NCBI RefSeq assembly: GCF_007559005.1
Contig: NZ_CP041763.1
Location: 3,070,463-3,134,462 of the forward strand
Direction: 5' to 3'
Source: Gordonia zhaorongruii
GTDB lineage: Bacteria; Actinomycetota; Actinomycetes; Mycobacteriales; Mycobacteriaceae
DNA length: 64,000 nt
The first letter of the stretch is position 1; the number at the start of each line of letters is the position of its first letter. Made by a program: the position numbers and the translations under genes. This document shows positions 16,177-25,633 of this stretch, one piece after another. A model generated the notes under the pieces. It was given only the letters and a program-made list of their open reading frames with translations, was not told where the DNA came from and did no database searches.

Positions 16177-18429
16177 TCAGGCCCGACGAGACCGGAACGT
16201 CCGCAACCGCAGACTGTTGGCGACGACGAACACCGAGGAGAGCGCCATCGCCAGACCGGCCATCATCGGGTTGAGCAGCGCGGCTGCAGCCAGTGGCAGG
16301 GCGGCGACGTTGTACGCGAAGGCCCAGAACAGATTGCTCTTGATGGTGCGGAGTGTCTTGCGCGCCAACGCGATCGCGTCGACGACCGCCCACAGGTCGC
16401 CGCTCACCAGCGTCAGATCGCTGGCCTCGATGGCGACGTCTGTGCCGGTGCCCATCGCCAGACCGAGGTCGGCGGAAGCGAGCGCGGCGGCATCGTTCAC
16501 CCCGTCGCCGACCATCGCCACCACGCGTCCCGAATCCGTCATCCGGGCAATCGCGTCGACCTTGCCGTCCGGCTTCACATCGGCGATGACCTCATCGATG
16601 CCCACCTGGTCGGCGACGTGGCGAGCAGCGCCCGCATTGTCGCCGGTGAGCAGCACCGGTCGCAGACCCATGCGCTTGAGTTCGGCGATCGCGGCGGCCG
16701 ACGTCGGCTTCACCGTGTCGGCTACGACGATCACTCCGGCCACTGCGTCGAGGTAGTGCACGACGACGGGAGTCGCACCGCGTGCCGCGGCGTCGTCGAT
16801 CACCGATCGCATCCGCGCATCCAGCTCGACCGTGACGGCGCGCGGCCCGGTGACCGCGACCCGCAGTCCGTCGATGTACGCGGTGACTCCCGCGCCCGCC
16901 AGGTTGGTGAACTCGGCCGTTGCAGGCAGCTCCACTCCCTCGTCGGCTGCGTGGCGAACCACTGCGCGGCCGATCGGGTGCTCCGAGTCGGCCTCCACCG
17001 CCGCGGCGCGCGCCAGCAGATCACGGGCTTCCACGCCGTCCGCGGGGATCACCTCGCTCACCGTCATCTCACCGGTCGTGACGGTCCCCGTCTTGTCGAG
17101 CGCAACGGTGTCGATACGGCGCGTGGACTCCAGCACCTCGGGTCCCTTCAACAGAATCCCGAGCTGCGCTCCCCGACCGGTGCCGACCATCAGGGCGGTC
17201 GGCGTGGCCAGGCCGAGCGCACACGGACACGCGATGACCAGCACCGAGACGGCAGCGGTGAACGCGAGTGCGGCCCCGCCGCCCACCCCGAGCCAGAACC
17301 CGAGTACGCCGGCCGCGATCGCGATGACGGTCGGCACGAAGTACGCCGAGACCCGGTCGGCCAGGCGCTGTACCTGAGCCTTACCGGCCTGCGCATCGGC
17401 CACCACTTTCGCCATGTGCGCCAGGGCGGTGTCTGCACCGACCGCTGAGGCCGTGACCTCGAGACGCCCCTGGGCGTTCACGGTGCCGCCGACAACATGG
17501 TCGCCTGCGGTCACCTCTACGGGGACGGATTCACCGGTGAGCATCGACTGATCGACGGCCGAAGCGCCCGCTGTCACAACGCCGTCCGTCGCGACCTTCT
17601 CGCCCGGTCGGACGACGAACCGCTCCCCGACCTGCAGATCCGCGATCGGCACGGTGACCTCGCGCCCGGAACGCAGCACGGTGACGTCCTTCGCCCCGAC
17701 CTCGGCGAGCGCCCGCAATGCGTCGCCCGCGCGCAACTTGGAGCTCTTCTCGAAGTACCGTCCCGCCAGCAGGAAGGTGGTGACGCCTGCCGCCGCCTCC
17801 AGATAGATGTGCGACGACCCGTCGCCCCGTGTGGCGATCAGGTCGAAACCGTGGGTCATGCCGGGGACACCGGCGTCGCCCCAGAAGAGGGCGTAGATCG
17901 ACCAGCCGAACGCGGCGATCGTGCCCACCGAGATGAGTGTGTCCATCGTCGTGGTCGCGTGCTTCAGAGCCGCGAACGCGGCCCGGTGGAACGGCAGCGC
18001 GCCCCACACGATGACCGGGGCGGCGAGCACGAGCGACAGCCACTGCCAGTTCGTGAACTGCCACGCGGGGACCATCGCCAGCGCGATCACAGGCACGGTC
18101 AGGACGGCGGACACGATGAGCCGCTGGCGCAGGGCCGCGACCTCGATTTCGTTGCGCGACGGCGGCGCGTCACCGGCCGCGGCGGATTGCGCCGAGCGCG
18201 GAATCACGGGAGTCGCGTCGTAGCCGGCCGCACGCACTGCCTCGACCAACTGGTCGGAGCCGATCGACTCGTCGTGTTCGACGTGCGCCCGCTCGGTCGC
18301 GTAGTTGACGGTGGCCACGACCCCTTCGAGTTTGTTCAGCTTGCGTTCGATCCGGTTGGCGCACGATGCGCATGTCATACCGATCAGTTCCAGATCGACT
18401 TCGCGTTCGGCGACGGCAACCTCGGTCAT
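16177..18429 (-). CDS. copA: copper-exporting P1B-type ATPase
   Basis: This 750-residue membrane pump would export Cu(I) at the cost of ATP. An N-terminal heavy-metal domain has GMTCASC (residues 17-23). The transmembrane CPC motif is Cys401-Pro-Cys403, the phosphorylated Asp445 lies in DKTGT, and SEHPIG, TGDN and [10 protein letters not shown] complete the ATPase core. The start overlaps the stop of the preceding small gene as ATGA. It is the last gene of the csoR-copZ operon, so control by CsoR at 19262-19323 is expected. Confidence 0.95.
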   Translation of the reverse strand: MTEVAVAEREVDLELIGMTCASCANRIERKLNKLEGVVATVNYATERAHVEHDESIGSDQLVEAVRAAGYDATPVIPRSAQSAAAGDAPPSRNEIEVAALRQRLIVSAVLTVPVIALAMVPAWQFTNWQWLSLVLAAPVIVWGALPFHRAAFAALKHATTTMDTLISVGTIAAFGWSIYALFWGDAGVPGMTHGFDLIATRGDGSSHIYLEAAAGVTTFLLAGRYFEKSSKLRAGDALRALAEVGAKDVTVLRSGREVTVPIADLQVGERFVVRPGEKVATDGVVTAGASAVDQSMLTGESVPVEVTAGDHVVGGTVNAQGRLEVTASAVGADTALAHMAKVVADAQAGKAQVQRLADRVSAYFVPTVIAIAAGVLGFWLGVGGGAALAFTAAVSVLVIACPCALGLATPTALMVGTGRGAQLGILLKGPEVLESTRRIDTVALDKTGTVTTGEMTVSEVIPADGVEARDLLARAAAVEADSEHPIGRAVVRHAADEGVELPATAEFTNLAGAGVTAYIDGLRVAVTGPRAVTVELDARMRSVIDDAAARGATPVVVHYLDAVAGVIVVADTVKPTSAAAIAELKRMGLRPVLLTGDNAGAARHVADQVGIDEVIADVKPDGKVDAIARMTDSGRVVAMVGDGVNDAAALASADLGLAMGTGTDVAIEASDLTLVSGDLWAVVDAIALARKTLRTIKSNLFWAFAYNVAALPLAAAALLNPMMAGLAMALSSVFVVANSLRLRTFRSRRA

Positions 18430-18629
18430 GACTGCTCCTGCGTCTCGTGCTCGTCCATCTGGCTGTCGGTCGTCGGGTGCTCGTCACCGACGAGGTGACT
18501 GTGGGCAGGCGCAGGATCGCTGTCCCACGGGCCGACCGCACGGCCGACGCCGAACAGGAGCCCGAAGACCGCCGCGAGCCCGGTGACGAATGCGGCGATT
18601 CGCACGCCGGGCCGCGACAGCGGGGTCAT
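18426..18629 (-). CDS. small single-pass membrane protein in the copper operon
   Basis: The 67-residue protein has one hydrophobic helix near residues 11-30 ([20 protein letters not shown]), followed by a soluble tail rich in His, Asp and Glu ([10 protein letters not shown]). It overlaps copZ upstream and copA downstream by ATGA junctions. Such short proteins are common between copZ and copA in actinobacteria. A role in handing copper to the pump is an inference; I do not recognise a named family. Confidence 0.75.
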   Translation of the reverse strand: MTPLSRPGVRIAAFVTGLAAVFGLLFGVGRAVGPWDSDPAPAHSHLVGDEHPTTDSQMDEHETQEQS

Positions 18630-18832
18630 CGGACCGTGTAGCCGGCTTCGGCGACTGCAGCGCCGACAGCGGCCGGGTCGAGTGCCGCGTCACTGGTGAT
18701 GTCGACGCGTCCGCTGGCGACGTCGACGTCCACCTGCTGCACGCCCGCGAGTTCGCTGATCTCCTCACGCACCGACGATGCGCAATGTCCGCAGGTCATA
18801 CCGTCGACGGTGATGGTGGTGTTCGCGCTCAT
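18626..18832 (-). CDS. copZ: heavy-metal-associated domain copper chaperone
   Basis: This 68-residue protein is a single HMA domain with the Cu(I)-binding motif GMTCGHC (Cys14, Cys17). It would carry Cu(I) in the cytosol to CopA. Length and beta-alpha-beta pattern match CopZ. It follows csoR by 81 bp and overlaps the next gene by an ATGA junction. Confidence 0.92.
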   Translation of the reverse strand: MSANTTITVDGMTCGHCASSVREEISELAGVQQVDVDVASGRVDITSDAALDPAAVGAAVAEAGYTVR

Positions 18833-18913
18833 ATGATCTCTCCTTGTTTCAGTGTCCGTTGCGGATCGGTGTCTGCTGACTTTCGGTAGTGCGCCGGTCG
18901 TGCCGACGGCGGG

Positions 18914-19243
18914 TCAGGACTTCACCAAGCGGGTGATGGCCTTCATGGCTTCGGCGATCTTCTCGTCGGCGGCCTCGTCGCTTTCCCGTGCCGCACCGAC
19001 GACGCAGTGGTTCATGTGGTCGGACAGCAACCCGAGACTGACCGCTTCGAGCGCCTTCGTCATGGCCGACACCTGCGTGAGGATGTCGATGCAGTAGGCC
19101 TCTTCTTCGACCATGCGCTGCAGTCCGCGCGTCTGTCCCTCGATGAGTTTGAGCCGCCGGAGATAGCCGGCCTGATTCCCGATGTAGCCGTGGTGACCGT
19201 GCTGCGCGACGTCGTGCTCTTCGGCGGTGTTGTCGTCCTTCAT
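18914..19243 (-). CDS. csoR: copper-sensing repressor CsoR
   Basis: The 109-residue all-helical repressor has the complete Cu(I) site Cys51, His76 and Cys80 (C-x24-H-x3-C), as in mycobacterial CsoR. The N-terminus is His-rich (HDVAQHGHHGY). The ATG at 19243 is chosen because the frame upstream runs through the operator. Two CsoR-type boxes lie 20-80 bp upstream. Copper binding should release DNA and induce csoR, copZ and copA. Confidence 0.93.
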   Translation of the reverse strand: MKDDNTAEEHDVAQHGHHGYIGNQAGYLRRLKLIEGQTRGLQRMVEEEAYCIDILTQVSAMTKALEAVSLGLLSDHMNHCVVGAARESDEAADEKIAEAMKAITRLVKS

Positions 19244-19261
19244 CTTCAGAACCCCTCTCTT

Positions 19262-19278
19262 ATACCCCCTACTGGTAT
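19262..19278. promoter_or_regulatory. CsoR-type operator, imperfect
   Basis: ATACCCCCTACTGGTAT has the ATACCCC/GGTAT arms of CsoR-family sites. It lies about 20 bp before the csoR start. Confidence 0.65.
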
Positions 19279-19308
19279 CAAGTACTACGCTCTCCGCGGA
19301 GATTTGTC

Positions 19309-19323
19309 TACCCCTAGGGGGTA
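19309..19323. promoter_or_regulatory. CsoR-type operator
   Basis: TACCCCTAGGGGGTA is nearly symmetric and matches the C/G-tract half-sites bound by CsoR. It lies about 70 bp upstream of csoR, close to the expected promoter. Confidence 0.8.
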
Positions 19324-19375
19324 TACGAACTCGATGATGAGGCACAGGGTCAGCCTGGATGATTCAGCGCGTGCG

Positions 19376-21325
19376 CTACTCGCCGAGACGGTCGGCGAGT
19401 TGGGAGAGACTGAGCGCCACATCGCGCAACGCTTCACCGATCGCGCTGGTGTCGCCCGACCCCGGGTTCGCGCGCAACCGGTCAGCGGCGTCGTGAACCG
19501 CAGCGGTCATCGCCTTCAAGTCCTCGCCGGAGAGCTCCTCGAGGGGCACGTCCCGACCGATTCCGCCCAAGGGCTTGAGCGTGACCGGCACGCCCATGCG
19601 CGTCGGATCGTTACTCGAGGTGATGACCTGCAGCATCGACGTGGTCAGGACATCGGTGGATGTCGGACGGACCTCCATCGACGTCGCCGACGGATCATCG
19701 CGGAACACCACGGACGTGGATCCGCCCGGCGTGTCGTCTCCGAGCGACGGAACGTAGTCGTTGGTCACCCTCTCGCCCTCGTGATCCTGCTTCGCAGCGG
19801 GCTCCTTGAGTGCGGCGGGCTCGAACCGCGCCGGGCCGGTCGGCAGCGGAGGCAGCGGCACCTCGGTGTTCCGCGGTTCTGCGTATGTGGCGACCACCCG
19901 CGCATCGTCGATCTCGGCCCAGGCATCGACACCGTGCCGTCCGCCGCCTGCCTGCTCAACGTCTGCCTGATCTCCGTCAAGCGACTCCGCATCGACCGGT
20001 TCCACATCGACGAAGTCGTCCGCTTCGACCGGCGGGTACCGATGCGCCTGCGCCGAGATCGCACCGAAGTCGAAAGACAGCCACTCGCCGCCCGTCAGGA
20101 CCGGGTCGGCAGCGTCCGGCCTCGGCGACGTGGCCGACGCTCCTTGCGGCTTCAGGGAAGGCAGATCAGCGAAGAGCCGATCCAGCGCGGACATCGCGTC
20201 CGGACGGTACTCGGACTGCTGATCCCGGACCTGCTGAGAAGGAAGCGGTGGCGGAGTCGCCGACGGTTCAGGCGGGAACTGCCGGGCCGGGGACTGCTGG
20301 GGCGGGAGTGGTGGCGGAGTCCCCTCGGCGGAAACGTCCGACTGCTCCGGCACGGCGAACGGCCGGGGCTGGTAGGCGTCATCCCGGTGGCGCGTCGGCC
20401 ACGGTGCAGGAGGCGGCGACTGCCCATCGAATACCGGTTCCGAATGGACAGGCTCGGGCGGCACCCCGTAATGCGACGGCGGGGGTATCGGTCGACCATC
20501 GTGGTCGGGTGATCCTGCGGCGAAAGGGAACTCAGTCGCAGAGGCATCGTTCGACTGCTGCGCCTGGTTGTACCAGTCGGATATCGGGAGCACATGTCGC
20601 GCGGTCGGTGCCGACGGCGACTCCTCGCGCGGCGCACGGGTCTGCTGCCATCCGGGTTGACCGGCAGCCTGGGCCGGGTTACCCGGCATCTGATATGCCT
20701 GCGGTTGAGACCCCTGCGCGTGATGACCCTGCGCTTGATGATCCTGCGCTTGGTATCCCGCCGACTCCTGCCACGGTAGTTCGTCACGACCCGGCGACAC
20801 GTCGCGCTGCGACTGACCCCACTTCGATTGAGACCACTGCGGCTGATCCCACTGCGGCTGATTCCACTGCGATTGGTCCCACTGCTGGCCATGGCCTTGC
20901 GGGTCGGGCTGCGATGCCGCCCGGCCCGGAGTCTGCTCGGGGGCCGGCACCTGCGGCTGGGGCGTCGCCCCCTGCGGCCGTCGGTTCATCAGCGATCCGG
21001 TGGGCGGCTGGGCATCATCCACCCCGATTCCCGGGTACCGATGCTGCCCGCTGTGCCCGAAGTAGAAGAGGCAGTGCGCGCCGTCCAGCTCCTGGACCGG
21101 GCAAGGATCTTCGTCCCGGAGGGCCTGCGTGCCACGAGCGAAGTCGCCCCAGACCAGCCAGCGGCGACGTCCGTGATGAATCTGGTGTCCGTCGGAGGCG
21201 TGCGCGCCGGGATGACCTTCGCGGAGGACACAGCCCACGAGCCATTCATCTTCATGACCGAGCTCGAGCGCGGCACGTTCGCTCTGGGTGGCAACGATCG
21301 ACGACCAGCACCGGCCACCACTCAT
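19376..21325 (-). CDS. large disordered Gln/Trp/Pro-rich protein with N-terminal Cys-His motifs
   Basis: I do not recognise this 649-residue protein. Residues 30-105 hold two Cys-His clusters (GCVLREGHPGAH and CPVQELDGAH followed by GHSGQH), each resembling a small zinc knuckle. Residues about 140-235 are low complexity, with spaced QW dipeptides (QWDQSQWNQPQWDQ) and QA/QG repeats. The middle is Pro-rich, and the last 200 residues are acidic and then more regular, ending in a predicted helix (LRDVALSLSQLADRLGE). No signal peptide or membrane segment is seen. The ATG 21325 has AAAGG upstream. A scaffold or envelope-associated role is possible but unproven. Confidence 0.75.
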   Translation of the reverse strand: MSGGRCWSSIVATQSERAALELGHEDEWLVGCVLREGHPGAHASDGHQIHHGRRRWLVWGDFARGTQALRDEDPCPVQELDGAHCLFYFGHSGQHRYPGIGVDDAQPPTGSLMNRRPQGATPQPQVPAPEQTPGRAASQPDPQGHGQQWDQSQWNQPQWDQPQWSQSKWGQSQRDVSPGRDELPWQESAGYQAQDHQAQGHHAQGSQPQAYQMPGNPAQAAGQPGWQQTRAPREESPSAPTARHVLPISDWYNQAQQSNDASATEFPFAAGSPDHDGRPIPPPSHYGVPPEPVHSEPVFDGQSPPPAPWPTRHRDDAYQPRPFAVPEQSDVSAEGTPPPLPPQQSPARQFPPEPSATPPPLPSQQVRDQQSEYRPDAMSALDRLFADLPSLKPQGASATSPRPDAADPVLTGGEWLSFDFGAISAQAHRYPPVEADDFVDVEPVDAESLDGDQADVEQAGGGRHGVDAWAEIDDARVVATYAEPRNTEVPLPPLPTGPARFEPAALKEPAAKQDHEGERVTNDYVPSLGDDTPGGSTSVVFRDDPSATSMEVRPTSTDVLTTSMLQVITSSNDPTRMGVPVTLKPLGGIGRDVPLEELSGEDLKAMTAAVHDAADRLRANPGSGDTSAIGEALRDVALSLSQLADRLGE

Positions 21326-21381
21326 GAACACACCTTTCTCCGTCTGCTGGCAAGCAGTGTACGGAGATTCGGGAGGTGAGA

Positions 21382-22971
21382 CTAGAACCCGGGCACTGTT
21401 CGTTCACCCACCGGGATCAGGTCGTCGCCCGCGAGGACGAACGACCGGGAGACGGCGTTCGGGTTCTGGTCCGGAAAATCGGCACGCTGGTGACAGCCGC
21501 GCGATTCTTCCCTCGCCCGCGCCGCCGCGACGATCGCTCGCGCGGTGAGAAGCAGTGCCGCGTCCTCTGCCGAACGAAGTCCGCCGCGAACTGCTTCGGG
21601 AGCACCTGCCAGGAAGTCGGACACCTCCGCCAGCCCGTCACCGACCCGATCGAGTGCGACGTGCTTCGACATCTCATCTTGGAGCCGGGCGCGCTCGCAC
21701 GACCTGGCCGTCCCCACTGCGGGCACCTCGGCGTCCAGAACCGCGCGGTCAGCGCATTCGGCGGCCCGGGACGCCGCTCTCCTGCCCATGACGAGGCCCT
21801 CGAGCAAGCTGTTGGACGCCAACCGATTGGCGCCGTGCAGCCCGGTCCTCGCCGTCTCGCCCGCGGCGAGCAGACCGGGGACCGTTGTCTGACCGTCCGC
21901 GTCGGTGACGATCCCCCCGCACAGGTAGTGGGCGCCCGGCACGACAGGCAGCCGACCTCCGGAGATGCCTAGGCCGGAGGCACGCACCCCCGCGGTGACT
22001 GTCGGAAACCGCTTCTCGAAGCCGTCGACTCCGCTGATGTCGAGGTACACGCTGTCGGCCCCGGTCCGCTCCATCGCTGCGGTGACCGCCCGCGCCACTA
22101 CGTCACGGGGAGCGAGGTCACCGCGCGGATGCACACCAGCCGTCACCGGGTCGCCGTTCGCATCGACGAGCCTGCCGCCCTCTCCGCGAACCGCTTCGCT
22201 GACGAGCGTCCGGCGCCCGCGCGCACCTGGCACGTAGAGCATCGTGGGGTGGAACTGCACGAACTCCAGGTCGGCGACCTGCGCACCGGCCCGCAGAGCC
22301 AGTGCGATGCCGTCGCCGGTAGCGCCGGCCGGGTTGGTCGTCGCCGAGAACACGTGCCCGACACCGCCGGTCGCCAGCAGGACCGTCGGCGCCCAGGCCA
22401 CCCGGCGCTCCGCCGCGGTCACAAACGATGCACCAGCCACGCGACCGTCGGCGATGAGGACGTCCGACGCCCACGAGTCGTAGAGAATTGCGACAGGGGA
22501 GTCATCGGCGTTCGCGCCAAGTGCCGCCTGCACGTGGGCCCCGGTCGCGTCGCCGCCCGCATGGATGATCCGCCGCACGCTGTGGCCGCCCTCCCGCGTT
22601 CGCCGGAATCGGCCGTCCTCACCGGTATCGAAGTCGGCGCCCCGGTCGACGAGTTGCGTCACCGCAGGCCATCCGTCGCTCAGGATCGGGTGCGTCGCGA
22701 CGGCTTCGGTGAGACCCGCGCCGACCGCCAACGTGTCGTTCACGTGCTGGTCGACGGAGTCGTCGTGCGCGTCCGGATCTACGACGGCGATCCCGCCCTG
22801 CGCGTAGTAGGTCGAGGTCGAATGCTCCGCGTCACCGGGGCGCCACTGCGGCCCCTTGTTGAGCACCACCACGTCGAGGCCGCGCTCGGCCGCGGACAGC
22901 GCCGCTGTGAGACCCGCGATCCCGGCGCCGATCACCACGAGATCCGTGCGCAACTCGGCACGACCGGACAT
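21382..22971 (-). CDS. nadB: L-aspartate oxidase
   Basis: NadB oxidises L-aspartate to iminoaspartate in the first step of NAD synthesis. The 529-residue protein has the FAD motif VVIGAGIAGLTAALSAAERG, the STSTYYAQGGIA block, EFVQFHPTMLY, HPRGDLAPRDVVARAV and the C-terminal GLHGANRLASNSLLEGLV. All are family hallmarks. GAGGGAG precedes the ATG. nadA and nadC are not adjacent, unlike in many mycobacteria. Two near-identical palindromes sit 19-49 bp upstream and may bind a NAD-responsive repressor. Confidence 0.95.
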   Translation of the reverse strand: MSGRAELRTDLVVIGAGIAGLTAALSAAERGLDVVVLNKGPQWRPGDAEHSTSTYYAQGGIAVVDPDAHDDSVDQHVNDTLAVGAGLTEAVATHPILSDGWPAVTQLVDRGADFDTGEDGRFRRTREGGHSVRRIIHAGGDATGAHVQAALGANADDSPVAILYDSWASDVLIADGRVAGASFVTAAERRVAWAPTVLLATGGVGHVFSATTNPAGATGDGIALALRAGAQVADLEFVQFHPTMLYVPGARGRRTLVSEAVRGEGGRLVDANGDPVTAGVHPRGDLAPRDVVARAVTAAMERTGADSVYLDISGVDGFEKRFPTVTAGVRASGLGISGGRLPVVPGAHYLCGGIVTDADGQTTVPGLLAAGETARTGLHGANRLASNSLLEGLVMGRRAASRAAECADRAVLDAEVPAVGTARSCERARLQDEMSKHVALDRVGDGLAEVSDFLAGAPEAVRGGLRSAEDAALLLTARAIVAAARAREESRGCHQRADFPDQNPNAVSRSFVLAGDDLIPVGERTVPGF

Positions 22972-22989
22972 GGACTCCCTCTCACCTCG

Positions 22990-23020
22990 TCATCGATCGA
23001 TGACCGTTATCGATCGATGA
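22990..23020. promoter_or_regulatory. two tandem 14-bp palindromes upstream of nadB
   Basis: TCATCGATCGATGA (22990-23003) is a perfect palindrome. TTATCGATCGATGA (23007-23020) repeats it with one change, 17 bp further on. This spacing suits two repressor dimers. The regulator is unknown; NrtR or another NAD-linked repressor is a candidate. Confidence 0.55.
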
Positions 23021-23086
23021 TCGAAAACCTCGCTCGACGGTAACCCGAACCTGATCACCCGACAATCCACGGACCATCGGATTTGA

Positions 23087-23106
23087 AAGTTCGTCTGACC
23101 GAACTT
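23087..23106. promoter_or_regulatory. inverted repeat upstream of the metal importer
   Basis: AAGTTCGTCTGACCGAACTT has 7-bp arms around a 6-bp centre and ends 11 bp before the importer start. Its position suggests a metalloregulator operator, possibly for an MntR/DtxR-type protein; this is inferred. Confidence 0.55.
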
Positions 23107-23117
23107 AATCTTGCGGT

Positions 23118-24023
23118 ATGTCGTTCAAAGGTGCGGGGATGGGCCGAATCGCAGCCCTGCTCGTCGTCGTGCTCGGTGTCAGCGGCTGCGCCCGCATCGA
23201 CGACGACCCTCGTCCGCGCATCATCGCCAGTTTCACGGTTCTCGCCGACATCGCATCCCGCGTCGCAGGCGACCACGCACGCGTCGAGTCCCTCACCAAG
23301 TACGGTGCGGAGATCCATGGGTACGAACCGACGCCCGGCGACCTGCGAAAATTCGTGCACGCCGATCTACTTCTCGTGAACGGCCTCGGCCTGGAAGCCT
23401 GGTTCGAACGGTTCCTCGCCGACATCGAGGCGCCGCGCGCCGCGCTCTCGGACGGTGTGCGGACCATTCCGATCACCGGCACCCACCACCCCAATCCGCA
23501 CGCGTGGATGTCGCCGCAGGAGTCGATGACGTACACCGACAACGCGGCGCGAGCGCTCTCCGGCATCGATCCTGCGCATGCGGCCGACTACCGAGCCAAC
23601 GCAGCGAAGTACCGAGCCGAACTGCGCCGGATCGGTGACGACCTCGACCGGCGACTCGGCCGGATATCGGCGACCCGTGCGCTCGTCAGCTGCGAGGGCG
23701 CCTTCAGCTATCTGACACGGGACGCCTCTCTCCACGAGCGCTTCCTGTGGCCGGTGAACACCGAGAAGCAGGCCACCCCGCAGCACATGACGTCGGTCAT
23801 CGACTTCGTGAACGATCATCGGATCCCCGCCGTCTACTGCGAATCGACCACCAATGACGCGCAGATGCGGCAGGTGGCGCGGGCGACCGGCGCCCGCCTC
23901 GGCGACACCCTGTACGTGGACTCGCTGTCGCTTCCCGACGGCCCGGTGCCCACGCACGCCGCGCTCCTGAGGCACGACGCCGACGCGATCGTCAACGGCC
24001 TGGCCGAACGGTCGCACGAATGA
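23118..24023 (+). CDS. manganese/zinc ABC transporter substrate-binding lipoprotein
   Basis: The 301-residue protein captures a divalent metal outside the membrane. It has a lipoprotein signal with lipobox VSGC (Cys24). Metal ligands fit the PsaA/MntC pattern: His67 in EIHGYEPTP, His128 in NPHAW, Glu193 in CEGAFSY and Asp268 in YVDSLS. The His-His-Glu-Asp set and the lack of a His-rich loop point to manganese rather than zinc. The gene starts a three-gene operon with overlapping ends. Confidence 0.9.
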   Translation: MSFKGAGMGRIAALLVVVLGVSGCARIDDDPRPRIIASFTVLADIASRVAGDHARVESLTKYGAEIHGYEPTPGDLRKFVHADLLLVNGLGLEAWFERFLADIEAPRAALSDGVRTIPITGTHHPNPHAWMSPQESMTYTDNAARALSGIDPAHAADYRANAAKYRAELRRIGDDLDRRLGRISATRALVSCEGAFSYLTRDASLHERFLWPVNTEKQATPQHMTSVIDFVNDHRIPAVYCESTTNDAQMRQVARATGARLGDTLYVDSLSLPDGPVPTHAALLRHDADAIVNGLAERSHE

Positions 24024-24769
24024 CACCGCCCCTGCTCGACGTCGCCGGACTCACTGTTCATTACGGGAGCCGACTGGCTCTCGACGACGTCGGTTTCACG
24101 GTCCCTGCCGGAACCGTCTGCGGTCTGGCCGGCACCAACGGCGCCGGAAAATCGACGCTGATGAAGGCGATCCTAGGCTTGGTCCCGCCGACCTCCGGGC
24201 AGGTGCGGATCGCCGGATCGCCGGTCCGTGACGCTCTACGCGAGGCGCGCGTCGCCTACGTCGGGCAGTCCAGTGAGACAGACGCCGATTTCCCGATCCG
24301 AGTGGACGACGTGGTCATGACCGGACGTTACGGGCGTCAGGGGTGGCTGCGGAGACGCAGCGCAGCCGATCGTGCCGCCGTCGCCGATGCACTCGACCAG
24401 GTCGGTCTCGCCGACCTCCCGCACCGGCAGATCGGCGAACTGTCGGGCGGACAGCGCAAACGCATGTTCGTGGCGCGCGCCATCGCCCAGGAAGCAGACC
24501 TGCTCCTCCTCGACGAACCGTTCGCCGGCGTCGACCGGTACTCGGAGGCCCTGATCGTCGAACGGTTGCGCGCGCTGGCGGCCGACGGCCGCGGAATTCT
24601 CGTCTCCACACACGATCTCGCGTCGATGACGTCGTTCACCGACTCCGTGGTGCTCCTCGCCCGGCGACTGATCGCGCACGGCCCACCGGACGACGCACTG
24701 TCCCCCGACAGCCTGGCTGCCGCGTTCGGTCTTCCAGCGGGCGACCGGCGATCGAGGGACGAGCGATGA
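24020..24769 (+). CDS. manganese/zinc ABC transporter ATPase
   Basis: This 249-residue ATPase powers the importer. It shows Walker A GTNGAGKST, the signature LSGGQRKRMFVARAI, Walker B LLLLDEP and the switch His in STHD. The ATG overlaps the preceding stop as ATGA, and its own stop overlaps the permease start in the same way. Confidence 0.93.
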   Translation: MTPPLLDVAGLTVHYGSRLALDDVGFTVPAGTVCGLAGTNGAGKSTLMKAILGLVPPTSGQVRIAGSPVRDALREARVAYVGQSSETDADFPIRVDDVVMTGRYGRQGWLRRRSAADRAAVADALDQVGLADLPHRQIGELSGGQRKRMFVARAIAQEADLLLLDEPFAGVDRYSEALIVERLRALAADGRGILVSTHDLASMTSFTDSVVLLARRLIAHGPPDDALSPDSLAAAFGLPAGDRRSRDER

Positions 24770-25599
24770 TCGACGCACTCACCGAGCCGTGGACGATGCC
24801 GTTCATGCGGGACGCGCTGACCGCATCGGTCGTCGCCGCCGTCGTCTGCGCACTCATCAGCTGCTGGATCGTCCTGATCGGCTGGTCGCTGATGGGCGAT
24901 GCGATCTCGCATGCGGTCCTGCCCGGAGTGGTCCTGTCGTACGTGATCGGCCTGCCGTTCGCGGTCGGCGCGGTCGTGTTCGGATTCGGTGCGGTTGGTC
25001 TGATCGGCGCGGTCCGGACCAATCGTCGGATCAAATCCGACGCGGCGATCGGCATCGTGTTCACCACGCTGTTCGCGCTCGGCCTGGTGCTGGTCTCGGT
25101 GGTTCCGTCGCAGACCGACCTCGGTCACATCCTCTTCGGCAACGTTCTCGGCGTCGCGGGCAGCGAACTGGTCCAGCTCTGCGTCCTGGCGGCCCTCGTC
25201 ACCGTGATCCTGCTCGTGCGCCGCCGAGATCTGACTCTGGTCGCATTCGATCCGATCCACGCCCACACCATCGGACTGCGACCGAAGTGGACCCGCGCAC
25301 TCCTCCTCGCACTCCTTGCGCTGACCTGCGTCATCGCATTGCAGATCGTGGGCGTCATCCTGGTGGTCGCGATGCTGATCGTCCCCGGTTCCACCGCCCG
25401 CCTGCTCACCGACCGGTTCGGCACGATGCTGCTGATCGCGCCGACGATCGCTGCCGTCACCACCGTCACCGGCCTGTACTGCGCGTACTGGTTCGACGTC
25501 GCCCCCGGGGGCATGGTCGTCCTGGCTCAGGGCGCGGTCTTCGCGCTCGTCTGGCTGCTGGAGCCGCGTCACGGACTGGTCGCGTCGCTGCGTCGCTGA
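24766..25599 (+). CDS. manganese/zinc ABC transporter permease
   Basis: This 277-residue membrane protein has about eight hydrophobic segments and belongs to the ABC-3 (ZnuB/MntB) permease family. Conserved features are LMGDAISHAVLPGVVLSY and the C-terminal YCAYWFDVAPGGMVVL. The ATG at 24766 overlaps the ATPase stop; the longer frame from 24343 is antiphase inside the ATPase gene. Confidence 0.93.
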   Translation: MIDALTEPWTMPFMRDALTASVVAAVVCALISCWIVLIGWSLMGDAISHAVLPGVVLSYVIGLPFAVGAVVFGFGAVGLIGAVRTNRRIKSDAAIGIVFTTLFALGLVLVSVVPSQTDLGHILFGNVLGVAGSELVQLCVLAALVTVILLVRRRDLTLVAFDPIHAHTIGLRPKWTRALLLALLALTCVIALQIVGVILVVAMLIVPGSTARLLTDRFGTMLLIAPTIAAVTTVTGLYCAYWFDVAPGGMVVLAQGAVFALVWLLEPRHGLVASLRR

Positions 25600-25633
25600 C
25601 TCGAGCGCTCAGCCGCGTCAACTACACTCCACA

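Noticed and set aside
14531..16756. 741-codon plus-strand open frame
   Set aside because: It is antisense to the KstD-like and copA genes, both with clear motifs.
20640..20880. repeat tract as CRISPR-like or misassembled
   Set aside because: Units are short, imperfect and in frame, encoding QW/QA repeats within a continuous gene; no regular spacers.
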